Assembly: GCA_012862575.1 (NCBI GenBank)
Contig: BLSF01000026.1
Span: forward strand, 138,657 to 202,656
Length of the DNA stretch: 64,000 bases
From: Parietichytrium sp. I65-24A
Lineage: Eukaryota > Sar > Bigyra > Thraustochytrida > Thraustochytriidae
Direction: 5' to 3'
Each line of letters opens with the position of its first letter. Position 1 is the first letter of the stretch. Of the stretch, positions 21,201-30,790 are shown piece after piece. The notes below the pieces were generated by a model that saw only the letters and a program-made list of their open reading frames with translations, was not told where the DNA came from and did not search any database. The translations under genes were made by a program, and so were the position numbers.

Positions 21201-22797
21201 AACCCTTGGACCCTCTCTTTTGCTCCACCAGGTAAGCGGCGATTTGCTCCGCAGCTTGGCGTATTGATCTCTGCGTGTTTTCGTCGAATCGAGCTTGTGT
21301 TTCAACGCTATCGCGATCGCCCTCCTCAACACCTTCGGAAAACTGACTCTCTGACGCAAAGCTATCATCCAGATGACCACCATCGTCGGAAGATGATTTG
21401 TTTAGGGACGGGTTTCCGCGCCGGTCAGAGTGCATAGAGTCATTCGACTGCTGTTCGTAACTCTGTTTTGAGGCTGCTCTAGTTCCACGTGCCTCCATTT
21501 CGCCCATGAAAGCCTCTTGGTCTAAAGCGATATGATTGCCGTCCGAAGTGCTGCTGGTTAGGGATTCCGTCGCTTTGTTAGACCAGAGCCAGTCTCGGTT
21601 CCAAATGTCCAGCTGTCCAAGGTTGTGTCGGTCCAGCACTTGAGAAATTGCTTTCGCAGAGCTGATGAGCGGAAAGGGGGGTTTAATTGGCGACTCTAAC
21701 AGGCACCTGTTCATATCCCGCGCAGAGCTTGCAGACACTTTGAACTTTTTAGGTGGTCGAGACCGGGCAGGAACGCTGGCGTCTGAATCATACGAAGACC
21801 GCAAACTTGCACGTCTCGAGGCAGAAGCAGAGTTCGACCGAGAGCGTGAATGCGTACTGGAGCCAGATCGCCTCTTGGAACGTGAGCGCGACTGAAAGGT
21901 CTCCAGCTCATTCAGCTGCTCGATGATGCGACGCTCCTTCTCTGCTTCCTTTCGCTCCTTCTCGCGCTCTTCCTTGCGCCGCTGCAAGCGCTGGCGTTTC
22001 ATGAAATCATGTATTTCACGCCGGTCTCCACCCAAGTCAGAAGACTTTGTCGTCGCGGAGTTTTGTTTAGCTGAGCGAGCCCGTGCAGAAACTGCAGCAG
22101 GCGGAGGAGGCGGCTCTGTCCCATGGCGTAGAGGGTCCACAGCATGTTGCGAGGACGGCTGAACGTCGCTAGTCTCGACCTCCCGCCTTTTTGGCGCGGG
22201 TGGAACCTTTGGCCTCCGCTCAGCCAGCAGCCGTTTCCTAGCGAGCTCAAGCTCCTCGACAACAGTTCTTGAGCGCTTAACCTTTCGTGATCTATCAAGA
22301 CGCACTACAGGAGGCTTACGTTGCTGCTCATCTTGTTGTCTTCTTCGCAGCTTTTGGACGCCCTGGATTGTCGGTACTATCTCGGTGCGAGGTTGGTTAT
22401 TTCTTTTGTTTTGCTTCCGCACGGATTCCGCTTGCGCGGACAATAGACTCCGCCGACTCCTAGGAGCGCCCTCCTCTTCCCCGCCACTTCTACCGAGAGG
22501 ATTTGAGTTTGCTCGATATCCGATCTCCGAGCCGCCTTTGGGCCGAGGGACAGAATGAGCTTCTTTCCTCTTTCGAGCCTCCGACTTGCCCCTCACCATT
22601 TTTGTGGTATCTTCGAAGGCGAGGCCCACAACTTGACGGTCGTGGAAGTTTTGGCCAGAGCCCTGCTCTTCCAGCCCCAGGAAGACAGCAGTTCGCGGGC
22701 CAACTTGGCGGGCTTGAGTGGATGACTCTTCTACCATAGTCTTTGACATTTTCGCGGCCAGCGCGTACGCGCTTGGGTTCTTTCGGCGACGGTCCAT
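15202..22797 (-). CDS. CEP350-like centrosomal/basal-body coiled-coil protein
   Basis: A single uninterrupted 7.6-kb exon encodes 2,531 residues. The start is ATG 22797; the frame extends two codons upstream without another ATG. Much of the protein is low-complexity acidic sequence (long Glu/Asp/Ser tracts) separated by coiled coils, for example the Arg/Lys/Glu-rich stretches near residues 270-300 and 1000-1080. LMREEALREKTRHQLKWL resembles the conserved coiled-coil of animal CEP350, as does a later Lys-rich helix with SKKAKLVQLRKKHGARK. The C-terminal 250 residues (FDWTDNVTEYVDRIFE; a helical block; ISIDMHELEPQWTRYDREEW) align in order with the C-terminal end of CEP350, where the human protein reads HILVQELHEE. 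No CAP-Gly domain was seen, unlike human CEP350. CEP350 anchors microtubules and stabilises centrioles. The family call rests mainly on the C-terminus. Confidence 0.65.
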   Translation of the reverse strand: MDRRRKNPSAYALAAKMSKTMVEESSTQARQVGPRTAVFLGLEEQGSGQNFHDRQVVGLAFEDTTKMVRGKSEARKRKEAHSVPRPKGGSEIGYRANSNPLGRSGGEEEGAPRSRRSLLSAQAESVRKQNKRNNQPRTEIVPTIQGVQKLRRRQQDEQQRKPPVVRLDRSRKVKRSRTVVEELELARKRLLAERRPKVPPAPKRREVETSDVQPSSQHAVDPLRHGTEPPPPPAAVSARARSAKQNSATTKSSDLGGDRREIHDFMKRQRLQRRKEEREKERKEAEKERRIIEQLNELETFQSRSRSKRRSGSSTHSRSRSNSASASRRASLRSSYDSDASVPARSRPPKKFKVSASSARDMNRCLLESPIKPPFPLISSAKAISQVLDRHNLGQLDIWNRDWLWSNKATESLTSSTSDGNHIALDQEAFMGEMEARGTRAASKQSYEQQSNDSMHSDRRGNPSLNKSSSDDGGHLDDSFASESQFSEGVEEGDRDSVETQARFDENTQRSIRQAAEQIAAYLVEQKRGSKGSSPQTDLDRIVADRLTLEASAIQARLEQVNRINANSARGTASTDIDVASIGVNYLSRQPIVDPGFVTPPTDTDEEDYSASDFEQSVDHSVDPRGFDSVKVLVEPKLPAPSMEEALEILRQDAEKIAADLFNQAISRDPLLANAKSNMKSHVHTAGDAALAKQAVGREGGFHVPFHAARSTSSELSRYLQSKSPYSILEIMAQHSFDEDRASDENKSTASGGADMFSLKKVGPGEKADRSVLANGNLEESEFGSARSNVQEDVSKQARPVSSPLAATRHLEQVRIEGASSRPDTSEEVAGDVIEDDDDEGYSEEESEASPSSANSEAQVEEEDDGQEQEEEKGAKWDSLLKLPREDRRPVLDTMPNLNISAQEDADDEVEEAEGGQDAASEHRSESLPSRQRTLSPGSLRRKLLAHVNLLETLEQTHLRLNELEHTKALAMAQHETATLMQKWDEERQAAARIAQIATIEQTSREYIQSQSERIRAEVNASAQHQMEEANARADRLREELEKAKLRESQVQTLDLNLRETGTDAPMSPLRNSVGTATLNRKDDLANRATSPLPSEFFSRNRDMGTATSPLKDSKYDSETFRRIQKSSPRSSVLEASVYTDEHFEQDEVESEASAQSRGFRQDSARHKSITASVESSDEEDVYTVPGKSPGAQSIVEESSHYEEGPSAASEISNASALEESATISRRSGGSIAQVEDHSDKSVADVPSEEESNNDDDEEGVEEEVAEEVGQESEDEEEEEEEEVYSSFEEGGAESLTDASIRLRNSEFLNVHTKQADREWQAVRREVIPDKSVIDTPTSEKGIDVDDAHRGSSFRNFSKSLLQNYEQDLTLRRNHEHELLLMREEALREKTRHQLKWLIHQKKLMIQWLKEKRAKGAAGQVSPRGQDTKMPSQRDIETHLEMERKRIETVFKMNKASIDSERAALNEKFYKEELKARHQKDMFQRTLAETEELKRRQTLTMLGDDAIGGDLLSKIGLETGEMHNLVGGFFAGTGVSPASPPSPSFKALFHNELDAEPKGKKPSLSKSAQIATSAVVVRSPKEMLIDDDAEEEIYDNDYESASFSQVNEGSSRALPSSKDDSTGFEDHENSREESVVDDISEAEQGSENAGSASSPKSIENEESVREEVVFDDHEEGSDKEDEYTEEDSIREDSIGLLAKESLGESIPEEEDDAQYSISEDAQIQESLREASRISTSLSPRTLGSEEEMGPADADGLDRSRGSDRDGSADEIESSQDESENYSASFVESPRTKASQRDADSAREDSTTYNDSFEGEDESPRSSSTRSPRLRSQLSNTLSPRLGNLTSGSLDRITEYTAQFEEDEQAVESTPTHSPRDPEEEPLSAQASVVARIDMLKDALDSKKAKLVQLRKKHGARKTRKEKRKEEMALMDEIEQVDQEIELLERSLEQPSIASRGEDFALDLNKLQTVDKLPRQAVAPDTKKGEGDLQQGAGNIGSDDGDDEEVYENSFVEEGLSTEDQSGMLLEPRSQDAVQLDDQWHESAEDDGGILEESGFALGPRTMSPVLDEGKVQQSLEQLRELARQQADQEIERDARLIVEEADAEVTGIVAALASDSFASDSGEYFKSPSPVVKSPHEASLDESDEQAEAEAARVPSDSKDQTEQQKEADKTDGSMEGREASSSHIVSHEEDLEGNLDLVAPSDEEAQSNVQSTERPTTRRDKHQLADEITDMLLPELLQQCFKKDSKAKQTENEELAVELEEAVRLPPEFALEAEREVELLKPDQDQLEALEPEKELLAIRSAMEHPDSSEEFELGFFDWTDNVTEYVDRIFEHVSERGGVDLLRQWKENVRLIEEDDDDEFGDVLDVDIYLELESEAGNPEFQQIHNKMVFDLVNIALREFLLGAKQKDEVHHRPWVAVPYRQAMRYRLPLPELDEVKKHVMDRVLKWDRLESGPAVGPVLNGDISQVAGKEWSSDAYERLDNVISIDMHELEPQWTRYDREEWDVIFQISDMILEDLISETAEHFATLF

Positions 22798-24775
22798 GTT
22801 CAATTATAGCGCGTCCGTTGCACGCACCCCGCGCGCCACGCAACTGCGGCTCAAGCAGGAAGGCGAGCCCCTCACCGACGCTACTCGAATTGAACCGGAC
22901 CGAACCTTCGTAATATTCCGTCCGCTTGGATCGCTGTACAATGGCCAATCGAGGTCTCAGCTGTGAGCGCCGTTATCTAGTCTAGTCTAGCTAGCTCTAG
23001 CCCCTTTGGCAAGTCGCACAAGCCGACTTCGCGCACTGTCCTCTTCAAATTCCAAATTTGCACTGCGTAAACAGCGCAACACCGGCTTTCACACAATCTT
23101 ATGCAATGGGACCGCAGTCTAGTCCGAGGTACACGCCTATCTCCAGCCAAAAGCTCTGCAATAACGACAGAATTTGAAGAAGAGCGCGAGGCGCTCCACC
23201 AGACAGACCTCCGCAGCAAAAGCCCCAACACTTGTGCGTATATATGTGCAAGTGTGTGTGTGTATGTATGCAGTAATCGAAATGCACAGACTGACTGCTT
23301 CCCCAGATCCCCACCACAAGGATAGAAACTAAAAAGAACAGATTTGTGCAATACAGTGCGCAAAGCCCGCGACCAATTCTTCTCTTAATCAACAGAAAGC
23401 GCAAAATTGCGGTCAAATTTGCACCTTCTCAACTCAAATTTGCACCTTCTTCCCACCGAAACTTGCCCTCGTCAGCGGGAAATTTCTCCAACGCCGCGAA
23501 AGAAAGAGGAAGAAAAAGAAAACAAATAATAATAAGACTGTCTCCCGAGTCTCGCGGCCAACCTCCCTCTCTCCCACTCACCCGTGCGTCGCCAATATTC
23601 GCGCCGGGATTTCCTCCCGCGATTCTTTCCGCCGTTCTCCGCGAAGCTGATGACACACAGAGAAACCGCCGCGGATCACCTCCACCAAATCAGCGTCGCC
23701 AGCTTCTCCTTTCCTAACCTATATATATATATATATATATATATATTGTATACGATTAGCCGCCACACCCCTCACATAAAAAAGTGTCCGCGCCGCGGAC
23801 TGCGCGGGCGTTATTTTGTTCGTTTGTGTTGTGGACCAAAGGGGAAAAAGAGGTCTTACCGCCGTTCTACTCTATTCCCTAGCCTCTCTCCCTATCGGAC
23901 CTCAGCTTGCCAAGGGAAAAAGTGGGTGCGCTAGTACCAAGTAGCGGATTCACTAGGGACGGGCGAGGAAGGCAAGTCGTTTCTCTCTTTCTCTTATTCT
24001 TTCAAATCTTGGAACCGGAGACGGAAGCGGAGAGATGATGACGATGATGATGATGAGGAGGAGGAGAGGCTGATGGGAGCCAACGTTTTTCTTTTTTGAT
24101 AGGTTTAATACCGAGGGCGCGCACGCGGGAAGCCGCGAAGGGGACGTTATCGCGGCAGCTGGAGAAACTGGAGAAAGGATGAATTGGCCGCATTTTTCGC
24201 TTTGACAATCCATGACAATCGACCTGGTTCTTTGCATTAATGTTTTAGCTAACACATGCAGCGAGAACCAAAACTCGCAAAACACTAGCCGAGCTCCAGC
24301 TCGCAAAACGCGGAACGCAAGTTTCAGGTCTCACTGGAGGACAATTGCTATGTGGCTGTGTATTCTATGTATAGATAGATAAGTGCAATAGGTGCAATCT
24401 GGGTGTACTCGAGGACACTTTTTAATACGCCTTTCAGTCCGCGCTGAATTCGCCGTACGTCTCACAGTAACACAAGTGATAAGCGATAAGCAATATATAA
24501 GCTACTGGGCTTCGCGAACTCGGTTCGTCCGGTCTGTGCCGTCGACACGTCCTGCAATTTTGCAAAGTTTGCAAAAGTTTTGCCAAGTTTGCAAAAATTT
24601 TGCCAAGTTTTGCCAAACTTTACAAAGTTTTGCAAATTTTACAAAGTTGACAAAGTTTTGCAAAGTTTTGCAAGTTTGGTTTGCAACGTTTTGCAAGTTT
24701 GGTTTGCAAAGTTTGCAAGTTCGGTTTGCAAGTGGCGAAGAAGGTTGGGGTTTTGTGCACGTTCGCACGAGGGAA
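22798..24775. promoter_or_regulatory. Divergent upstream region between CEP350-like and Yvh1-like genes
   Basis: A 2-kb gap with no recognisable gene. It contains a (TA)n microsatellite at about 23720-23747, a GATGATGATGAG tract near 24035-24065, and a degenerate minisatellite at about 24555-24735 directly before the Yvh1-like start. Confidence 0.45.
24555..24735. repeat. Degenerate TTTTGCAAAGTT minisatellite
   Basis: About 180 bp of variant copies of TTTTGCAAAGTT / TTTGCCAAGTT, with units of about 11-13 nt. It ends roughly 40 bp before ATG 24776 and so probably lies in the 5' UTR or core promoter. It is open in one frame (a Phe/Cys/Lys-rich peptide), which is why a longer start at 24392 is possible on paper. 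Confidence 0.8.
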
Positions 24776-25825
24776 ATGATGGACGATGAGCTCGTCAAGA
24801 TGCTTGAAAAGTCGATGAATATGCCACTGGGTGAGTCCGTGCAGGAAGGCGATGGTGCGAGTCAAATGGAGCAGACTGCGACGGGAAGCGTCGTTGCTGA
24901 CGCGGACGAGCAGGAAACAGTTGATGACGGCATGGTGGATGTGTTTTGCTGCCAGCGGTGCAGATGTATCCTGTTCACTGGTGAGCAGTTGAGTAAGCAG
25001 CATGATGCCGGGAAACATGGCCTTGCGTATCGTAAAGTGATGAAAGAAGCCGCGCCGGCGAGCCTAGCAGTGAGCGGTGACTTGGCGGCGGAGCCGGAGA
25101 GCTCGAAGCAGCAGCGGTGCACATGCATGTTCCTGTCGGAGCCGAATGAATGGATGTCACAGCTGACTGCAGCAGAGTCGAATTCGGGCAAGTTGTTGTG
25201 CCCTTCGTGTAGCGCCAGAGTCGGAGCGTTTTCTTGGGCGGGGGCTCAATGCAATTGTGGGACGTGGATAGTACCCTCACTCAAATTTCCGGTCGATAAA
25301 GTCGACCCGCGGCGCTGGCCGCGTGATGAGCTCCCAGAGCATGTCGCTGATGTGAGAGTTCCGTCTGAGAACGAGGAGGAAGAGGAAGAGGAGTGCGAAG
25401 AGAGTGACCAAGAGGAAGCACCAGATTTGAGCACACCAGAAGGTCGGAGAGTCGCGCGTCACAAAGAGTGGATGAACAGGCTTAATGATGGAGACGAGGA
25501 GGTGTGTGCAGACTTAGTTGATCCTGAGGAGTGCAGCTTGACGACTATTCAGAAAAAGTGTTTTGATGGGCTCAAGGCTGTTCAAAATGCCTTGGGCAAA
25601 TCAACCGCTCGGCTCGCAGGAAAAATTACGATTGTGGCTGGTCCAGTCGCATTGGCTGCCCCTTCGCTCAACACAAGGCTTATCTTTGAGGTGTCTGATG
25701 TGGAGGGAATTCAGTTTGGTGAAAGCATTTGGTGGAAAGATGGACAAGAAGGCGAAATGCCGATGGTCCAACACATTCGGCGAGTGAAGGACCCTTCGGA
25801 CATGTATTTGCAAGGTGGTAACTAG
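24776..25825 (+). CDS. Yvh1/DUSP12-type zinc-binding protein lacking the phosphatase domain
   Basis: 349 residues. Residues about 57-175 match the C-terminal zinc-binding domain of Yvh1/DUSP12: FCCQRCRCILFT, CTCMFLSEPNEWM, GKLLCPSCSARVGAFSW, and AQCNCGTWIVPS, ending in DKVD. Eight or so Cys positions (C59, C62, C115/117, C142, C145, C159, C161) fit two zinc sites. In yeast this domain, not the phosphatase, drives 60S subunit maturation by releasing Mrt4. No HCxxGxxRS phosphatase signature exists here; the N-terminus is only 55 acidic residues. An acidic Glu run (about 200-215) and an unrecognised 100-residue C-terminal domain follow. RNF180 has a related domain, so that family is the alternative. 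The first Met of MMDDEL was taken because sequence upstream is a repeat. Confidence 0.8.
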   Translation: MMDDELVKMLEKSMNMPLGESVQEGDGASQMEQTATGSVVADADEQETVDDGMVDVFCCQRCRCILFTGEQLSKQHDAGKHGLAYRKVMKEAAPASLAVSGDLAAEPESSKQQRCTCMFLSEPNEWMSQLTAAESNSGKLLCPSCSARVGAFSWAGAQCNCGTWIVPSLKFPVDKVDPRRWPRDELPEHVADVRVPSENEEEEEEECEESDQEEAPDLSTPEGRRVARHKEWMNRLNDGDEEVCADLVDPEECSLTTIQKKCFDGLKAVQNALGKSTARLAGKITIVAGPVALAAPSLNTRLIFEVSDVEGIQFGESIWWKDGQEGEMPMVQHIRRVKDPSDMYLQGGN

Positions 25826-26437
25826 CTGAAAGATAGCCAGTGAACCGCCAGTACCTGATAGTCTTGAGAGCGAATATTTAATTAATCACCGCAGCATCTG
25901 TGCTTCAACGCACCAACCCTGTATTTACAATGTAAATTCACACTCACACTCACAGTCAATGATTTTTCTTTTCGGATCACATGCTTGGTTATCCTTTGCC
26001 CTTATGAGTCTTCCTTCATGTTCTGGGCCCGGCAAATTGGTTTCAAAGGCGCGAGAATCTCTTGAGAGTCTGGCGCCCCGAGTTGACAATGCAATCAATC
26101 AAACAGGGGCTTGAAGCTGGTGTGTGAAGGGGCTGGGCATATGGATGCCATGCGCTGGACACTCAAGACGATCAACTTTGAACTTTTTTCATTAATCAGC
26201 CTAACCATTTCATCTCGCCGAGTTCCGCAATTCTCTTCAGATCTGGCCTTTTGTTGAGTACACGGGCTGTAGGTCTGATGTAACTCAAGAGGATGCCTTC
26301 AACAGCTTCCTACGTTTCGTAGATTTACCGTTCGAAAGAAAAGAGGGATAAAGTTGAACTCTACGCAAGGGCAAAAGTTTATTGGTGTTGAAAAAATAAC
26401 GAATAGACTAAGCAGACCAAACAGGTTGGCCAATTGT
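25826..26437. other. Convergent intergenic gap, Yvh1-like to RPL5
   Basis: A 612-bp spacer between two 3' ends. A CACTCACACTCACAGTCA tract lies near 25940. No gene seen. Confidence 0.5.
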
Positions 26438-27782
26438 TTACTCGTCATCCTCATCGTCCTCCTCAACGAAGTCCTCGTCGGAGTCTTCCTGTTGCATAGC
26501 AGCGATCTTGTCGCGTTTAGCCTGGATGTCAGCATCGCGCTGCTCCTTGGTCTTGCGAGCTGGGCGCTTGTGCGTCTTGTCGTGCTTGACGTCCTTGGTG
26601 CGCTCCTTGTGGGACTTGTCGTATTTTGGGCTTGGGTCAGCGCGGATAGCCTTGTGGACATCAGCGTACATACCCTCCAAATCATCAGCGCTCAATCCAG
26701 CCTTGATGAAGGTGCCGAACTGCTCCTCGAGGCGCTTGGTGCCGGACTCCTCATCTTCCTGCTCGAGGAAGCGCATGTACTCAGCGATTGGCTCACCAAA
26801 GATCTCATCCTTGTGTGCGCTAGCATCGTACTCCTTCTCGTCAACGTCGTAACCTGGGAACTTCTTGTGGTTGTGTGGGATATCAAGTCCAGCATCGGAT
26901 GCTCCCTTAAGGGCACCAAAGATTCTGGCTCCGAGACTGGTGCGAGCAAGACCAATATCCAAGTTCACGCGAAGTGGCTTACGCTCTCCGAGCTCATCGA
27001 CAAAGTAGGTCCTCTTGCCCATGGTGGTGGACACGATCTCTCCGGTGACCTCATCCTCTTCATCGTTACCAACGCCAGTGTACATCTCAGCGAGACCAAC
27101 CTTCTGAAGAGCGCGGCGGCCGACAAGAAGTCCAGTGCAGTAAGCAGCTGGGTAGTTCTTGAAGCCTGCCTTAAGTCCATAGCGAGTGAGCTCGCGGGAG
27201 TCAGCATATGCGAGAACCTTGTCTCCGGCAATGGTTGCGTACACAATCTTGCATTCCACCTTGGTTCCAGAGATGCGAACAACCAATCTGTACTTTGGGG
27301 TGTTGTACTTGTTCTTTGCCTGGATGGTCAGCTTCTTGCGCTGGTAGTAATCGGTCTTACCAGCCCTGCGGCGGCGGTACTTGACCTGTGTTTCCCCAAA
27401 TCACATTCGCGCGACCAATCGATCCGACATCAAAACGAGAAACCCAATTCACGCACACAATCCACATCATCCATGTCAGTGCCCGCTCCACATCAAAACC
27501 TCCAATCTTCCCCTCAACCTCCTCCATCGCCACCAACACCAAACAACCAAACACAGCCAATCACACGCAATCGCATGCATCTTCCCGTCCGCAACGCAAC
27601 GCAAATCATCATCATCCACCATCTCACCATCCTCCAAACAACCAATCAACCAATCCACCATCTTCAAATCCTGCCAAACCTCTCTCTCTCTCTCTCGCCC
27701 GCCACCGCTTCAACCGCGAAAGCCAACAACGCACCTGGTACCGCTTGTAGTACGACTTCTCCTGGACCTTGACGAAAGGCAT
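26438..27782 (-). CDS. RPL5: 60S ribosomal protein L5 (uL18)
   Basis: Exon 1 is 27782-27735 (16 codons, MPFVKVQEKSYYKRYQ) and exon 2 is 27385-26438, separated by a 349-nt intron beginning GTGCGT and ending ACACAG; the product is 331 residues. The join gives the eukaryotic uL18 opening (KRYQVKYRRRRAGKTDYYQR) followed by GFKNYPAAYCTGLL, KRTYFVDELGERKPLRVNLD, HNHKKFPGY and the EYMRFLEQED region. uL18 binds 5S rRNA in the 60S central protuberance. An acidic extension (EDSDEDFVEEDDEDDE) makes it about 30 residues longer than the human protein. Codons are strongly biased, as expected for a highly expressed gene. Confidence 0.96.
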
Positions 27783-28275
27783 CTTGCTCGCGACTGTTCG
27801 ACTGCTTCACAGTTGACTGACCGACCGACCGTCTCGTCCTTCTGCTGCTGACTTGTGCGACCAACTCTGACTTCTCTCTCTTTGACTACTCTCTCTGTGT
27901 CTTTTTTTCTACCGCGCCGCCTACCACCGCCTACCACCCCTCCTCCCCCGTCCTACCCGGCGCGTAGTTGACCGTAGGCGGCCTTCCGACTTTGGCGCCA
28001 ACCAAACGATTCCGGTCTATAGGGTTGATGCTGTGTGTGGGTTAGTGGTAGGTGTTGGTTATGGTTTGGAGTAGGGGTGAGTGGGTAAGTGGTGGTAGAG
28101 GGGTGGTATGGTAGCGGGGAGGTAAGAGAGGGTAGGATGGGTAAGAAGGTGTATGGCGGCGGGGATTAGAGAGGGAGATAGGAGTGGTGGTAGGAGTGGG
28201 AGATGGGTTGTGGGTGTTGGGGGGTAGGGGAGGAATAGTCCATGGTAAGGATGCGGTGCCGAGGGATTGGGAGGA
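27783..28275 (-). promoter_or_regulatory. Candidate RPL5 promoter with skewed tracts
   Basis: Read on the RPL5 strand, a GAGAGA-type purine tract (27870-27905) lies about 90-125 bp before the ATG. Just upstream is a block of GGTAG/GGTGG words (27910-27960), then a C-rich block (28020-28270; G/T-rich on the + strand). The HSP60 gene has a similar order of tracts. Confidence 0.4.
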
Positions 28276-29453
28276 AAAGGGAGAGGAACGCTGACTGAAT
28301 AGTTAGGGTTGATGACCTAGGGCAGGGTTTGGTGCGAAACGCTTTTTGTAAGAGCTGGGGAAGGTGATCGTTGATCGCGATTGAAGGAGTGTTCTTCGGA
28401 GTGGCTCCTTTTCCTTTCCGTTCCAGCCTGCCCATCGTGCGAACAGAAAATGTGTATTGGAAGTCCATGTCCATTGACTTGAGTGCGTTGTTGGCTCTAC
28501 TATTTTGCTTCTCAGGAGTACGGATTTCGCGAAGAGCGAATGATCAACACTGCGACGTACTGTATGTACGTACTCCGGTTGTCCCAAAGACAAACAGCGA
28601 GCAAATGGGAGTGCTGACTAACAGAAGTCTTTGAGAGCTGCTTTTCCGTAAACTCAACTGAGCAGAAGACTTTGATTCTGTCATTTCTCTTTTCTCTCTC
28701 TGTTCAACTTCTAAACCTTGCGTTAACTGTTCAAGACCGATCATATATCTTGGGAACCACGAACCACGTGGGGACCGGGGTCTCAGCGATAGCCGCTGGT
28801 GAAGAAGACCACGCGCTGGTCCTTGCTGTCTTGCGTCTTTGCTTTTCCGCACGCTCCACAATGGACAGAGTTCTATATGTATTGCAGCGAAACCAAGGCA
28901 ACTCTCTTCTCCAACCAATCTCCTTCAGCGCCAACCTATTGATCGCAAAACTGTTTTGAAGAGAACGAATCGATAGCCACACAAATTACGAATGAATTCG
29001 TCGGAACTCCACGAGATCGGTGTACACGATCAAGTCAAGGTCAGTCAGTCAAATGTTCTTTTCTCATGCTGTTCCGATCACTGATGCATCATGAGAACCA
29101 ACGCAACGCATCAAGTGTTTAAAACTTCTTCATCACCTCGGGTTAGCTAGCTGATTGTTCTTCTCCAACTCGCGGCATATCGCAGATGCTCCATTGACGC
29201 CAATACCATTTCCAGCAATGCTCTTGCGAGAAAGGACGAAATGCCAGAAGCTTTGACAGGTCGAAAATTACTTCGAAAGTTGTCAGGTTGGAAGGTGTAC
29301 TAATGTATTCTAACGTGATCTAATGTGTACTCGAAGCCACGGCCAGTACTAGCTGGTACGTGTACGTACGTGTACTAGTGCTCGAATACAATTTTTTGCT
29401 CGGGGATAAGGTGTCATACTGAATATGGTAGAGACAAACTAATCTAATGGGAT

Positions 29454-29489
29454 GTTCCAATAGTTCCAATAGTTCCAATAGTTCCAATA
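29454..29489. repeat. Four tandem copies of GTTCCAATA
   Basis: An exact 9-bp direct repeat, four units, in non-coding sequence. Confidence 0.9.
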
Positions 29490-29902
29490 GTCAAAGTTAG
29501 CAATCTATTACATTTCTATCAGGGATTAAAGTCAGCTACCGCAGGTTCCTCCCTCGTAAGCATCGTTACCGATACCGGTACCGTCTCAACCTGAAGAACA
29601 AAGGTGTCTTCGCGAACTATTCGTGGCCGAAGAACAAATGGAAGCTTTTCTGGACTATGGTGTCGGCTAATAGCCAGTAATAGCGCTAAGTACCTTTTCG
29701 GTACCGGTACCGGTAATGCGAAACAGGATTTCGATGCAGACGGGAAAACTGTTGCCAAGCTCTTGCCCATAAACTCACTAATACTACAGACTATCCATGC
29801 AATTTCCCGTCGCAACAAGTAATACAAGACCTTTCGCCTTTTCAACCGATCACTTCTCATCGGTCTCTCGAAGCAATCAAGCTCTGATCAAAAGCTGTCA
29901 AT

Positions 29903-29998
29903 CAAGCCATGGAACTTTCAAGTTATCGAGTTGTCGAGCTCTTGTACAATCAAGCTATGGAACTTTCAACTAATCGAGTTGTGAGCTCCTGTATCCGC
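29903..29998. repeat. 48-bp degenerate tandem duplication
   Basis: The segment beginning CAAGCCATGGAACTTTCAA at 29903 recurs 48 bp later at 29951 with a handful of substitutions and a small deletion. Confidence 0.75.
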
Positions 29999-30790
29999 AT
30001 TTCGCGCGCCAGATACGCGGGATACGGAAGCTTCTCTTTCGCATTGCCATACTCACAGTCAATACTTGGATGGTGTGTAAACGTACTGCTAACATAGGAG
30101 CCATAGTACCTGTACGCTTGAATGCGCTTGAATAGAGAATCCGAAACTGTAAGTCAAATGTCAAAAGAGATTCAACAGTGAGCTTACAGTACTTACAGCA
30201 GCATAGACCACCCCGTCAACCTTCCCGCTCTTTCTATTCATCTATTCATCGCGGTGTCCAATGCGATTCATTTCTCCAAAACAATGATCCTTCTTTTCCA
30301 TTAGGATTTCACCAGAACGGATTAAAAATGATCAACATCCTTCGACCGTGGATGAAAGAGAGTGGGTAAGTCATGGTAAGTCTGATACTAATCCACGCAG
30401 TCCTATCACTTAGCCTCATCTAGCGATTCATCTACAACCCAACCTATCAGATCTCCTCAACTCGAAGAGTTCTAACACTGCCTAATCTCACACCTAGCAC
30501 TCTTCAACGTGGAACGGTAAATAACCGACTAACAGGACGTTGTACAACTCATCACAATCTCAGATCTCACATTGTCATAATGTGATAACGTGATAACGTG
30601 CTTCTATGTGTCAATTAACAGCAGCTAAGTATGAGTGCCATGTGCCATGTGATGCCATGTGATGCCATGTGAGTGAAAAGCGATGAGCAATGAGATACAA
30701 TGAGAAAGATGATTTGGCTGACACAGCAGACCCCAAATGCAAGCAGGAGTGAAGAAGGCAGACAAGAAGGAAAGATAAGAAGATAGAAAG

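Larger units (their letters stand above)
28276..30790. other. Gene-poor intergenic region
   Basis: About 2.5 kb without a convincing gene. Visible items are four exact copies of GTTCCAATA (29454-29489), a 48-bp degenerate tandem duplication (about 29903-29998), and several GGTACCGGTACC-like palindromic words (29570-29590, 29697-29715). Short open frames do not resemble known proteins. Confidence 0.45.

Noticed and set aside
26354-27772. 472-codon plus-strand frame
   Set aside because: It is antisense to RPL5 and its intron; the RPL5 reading is unambiguous.
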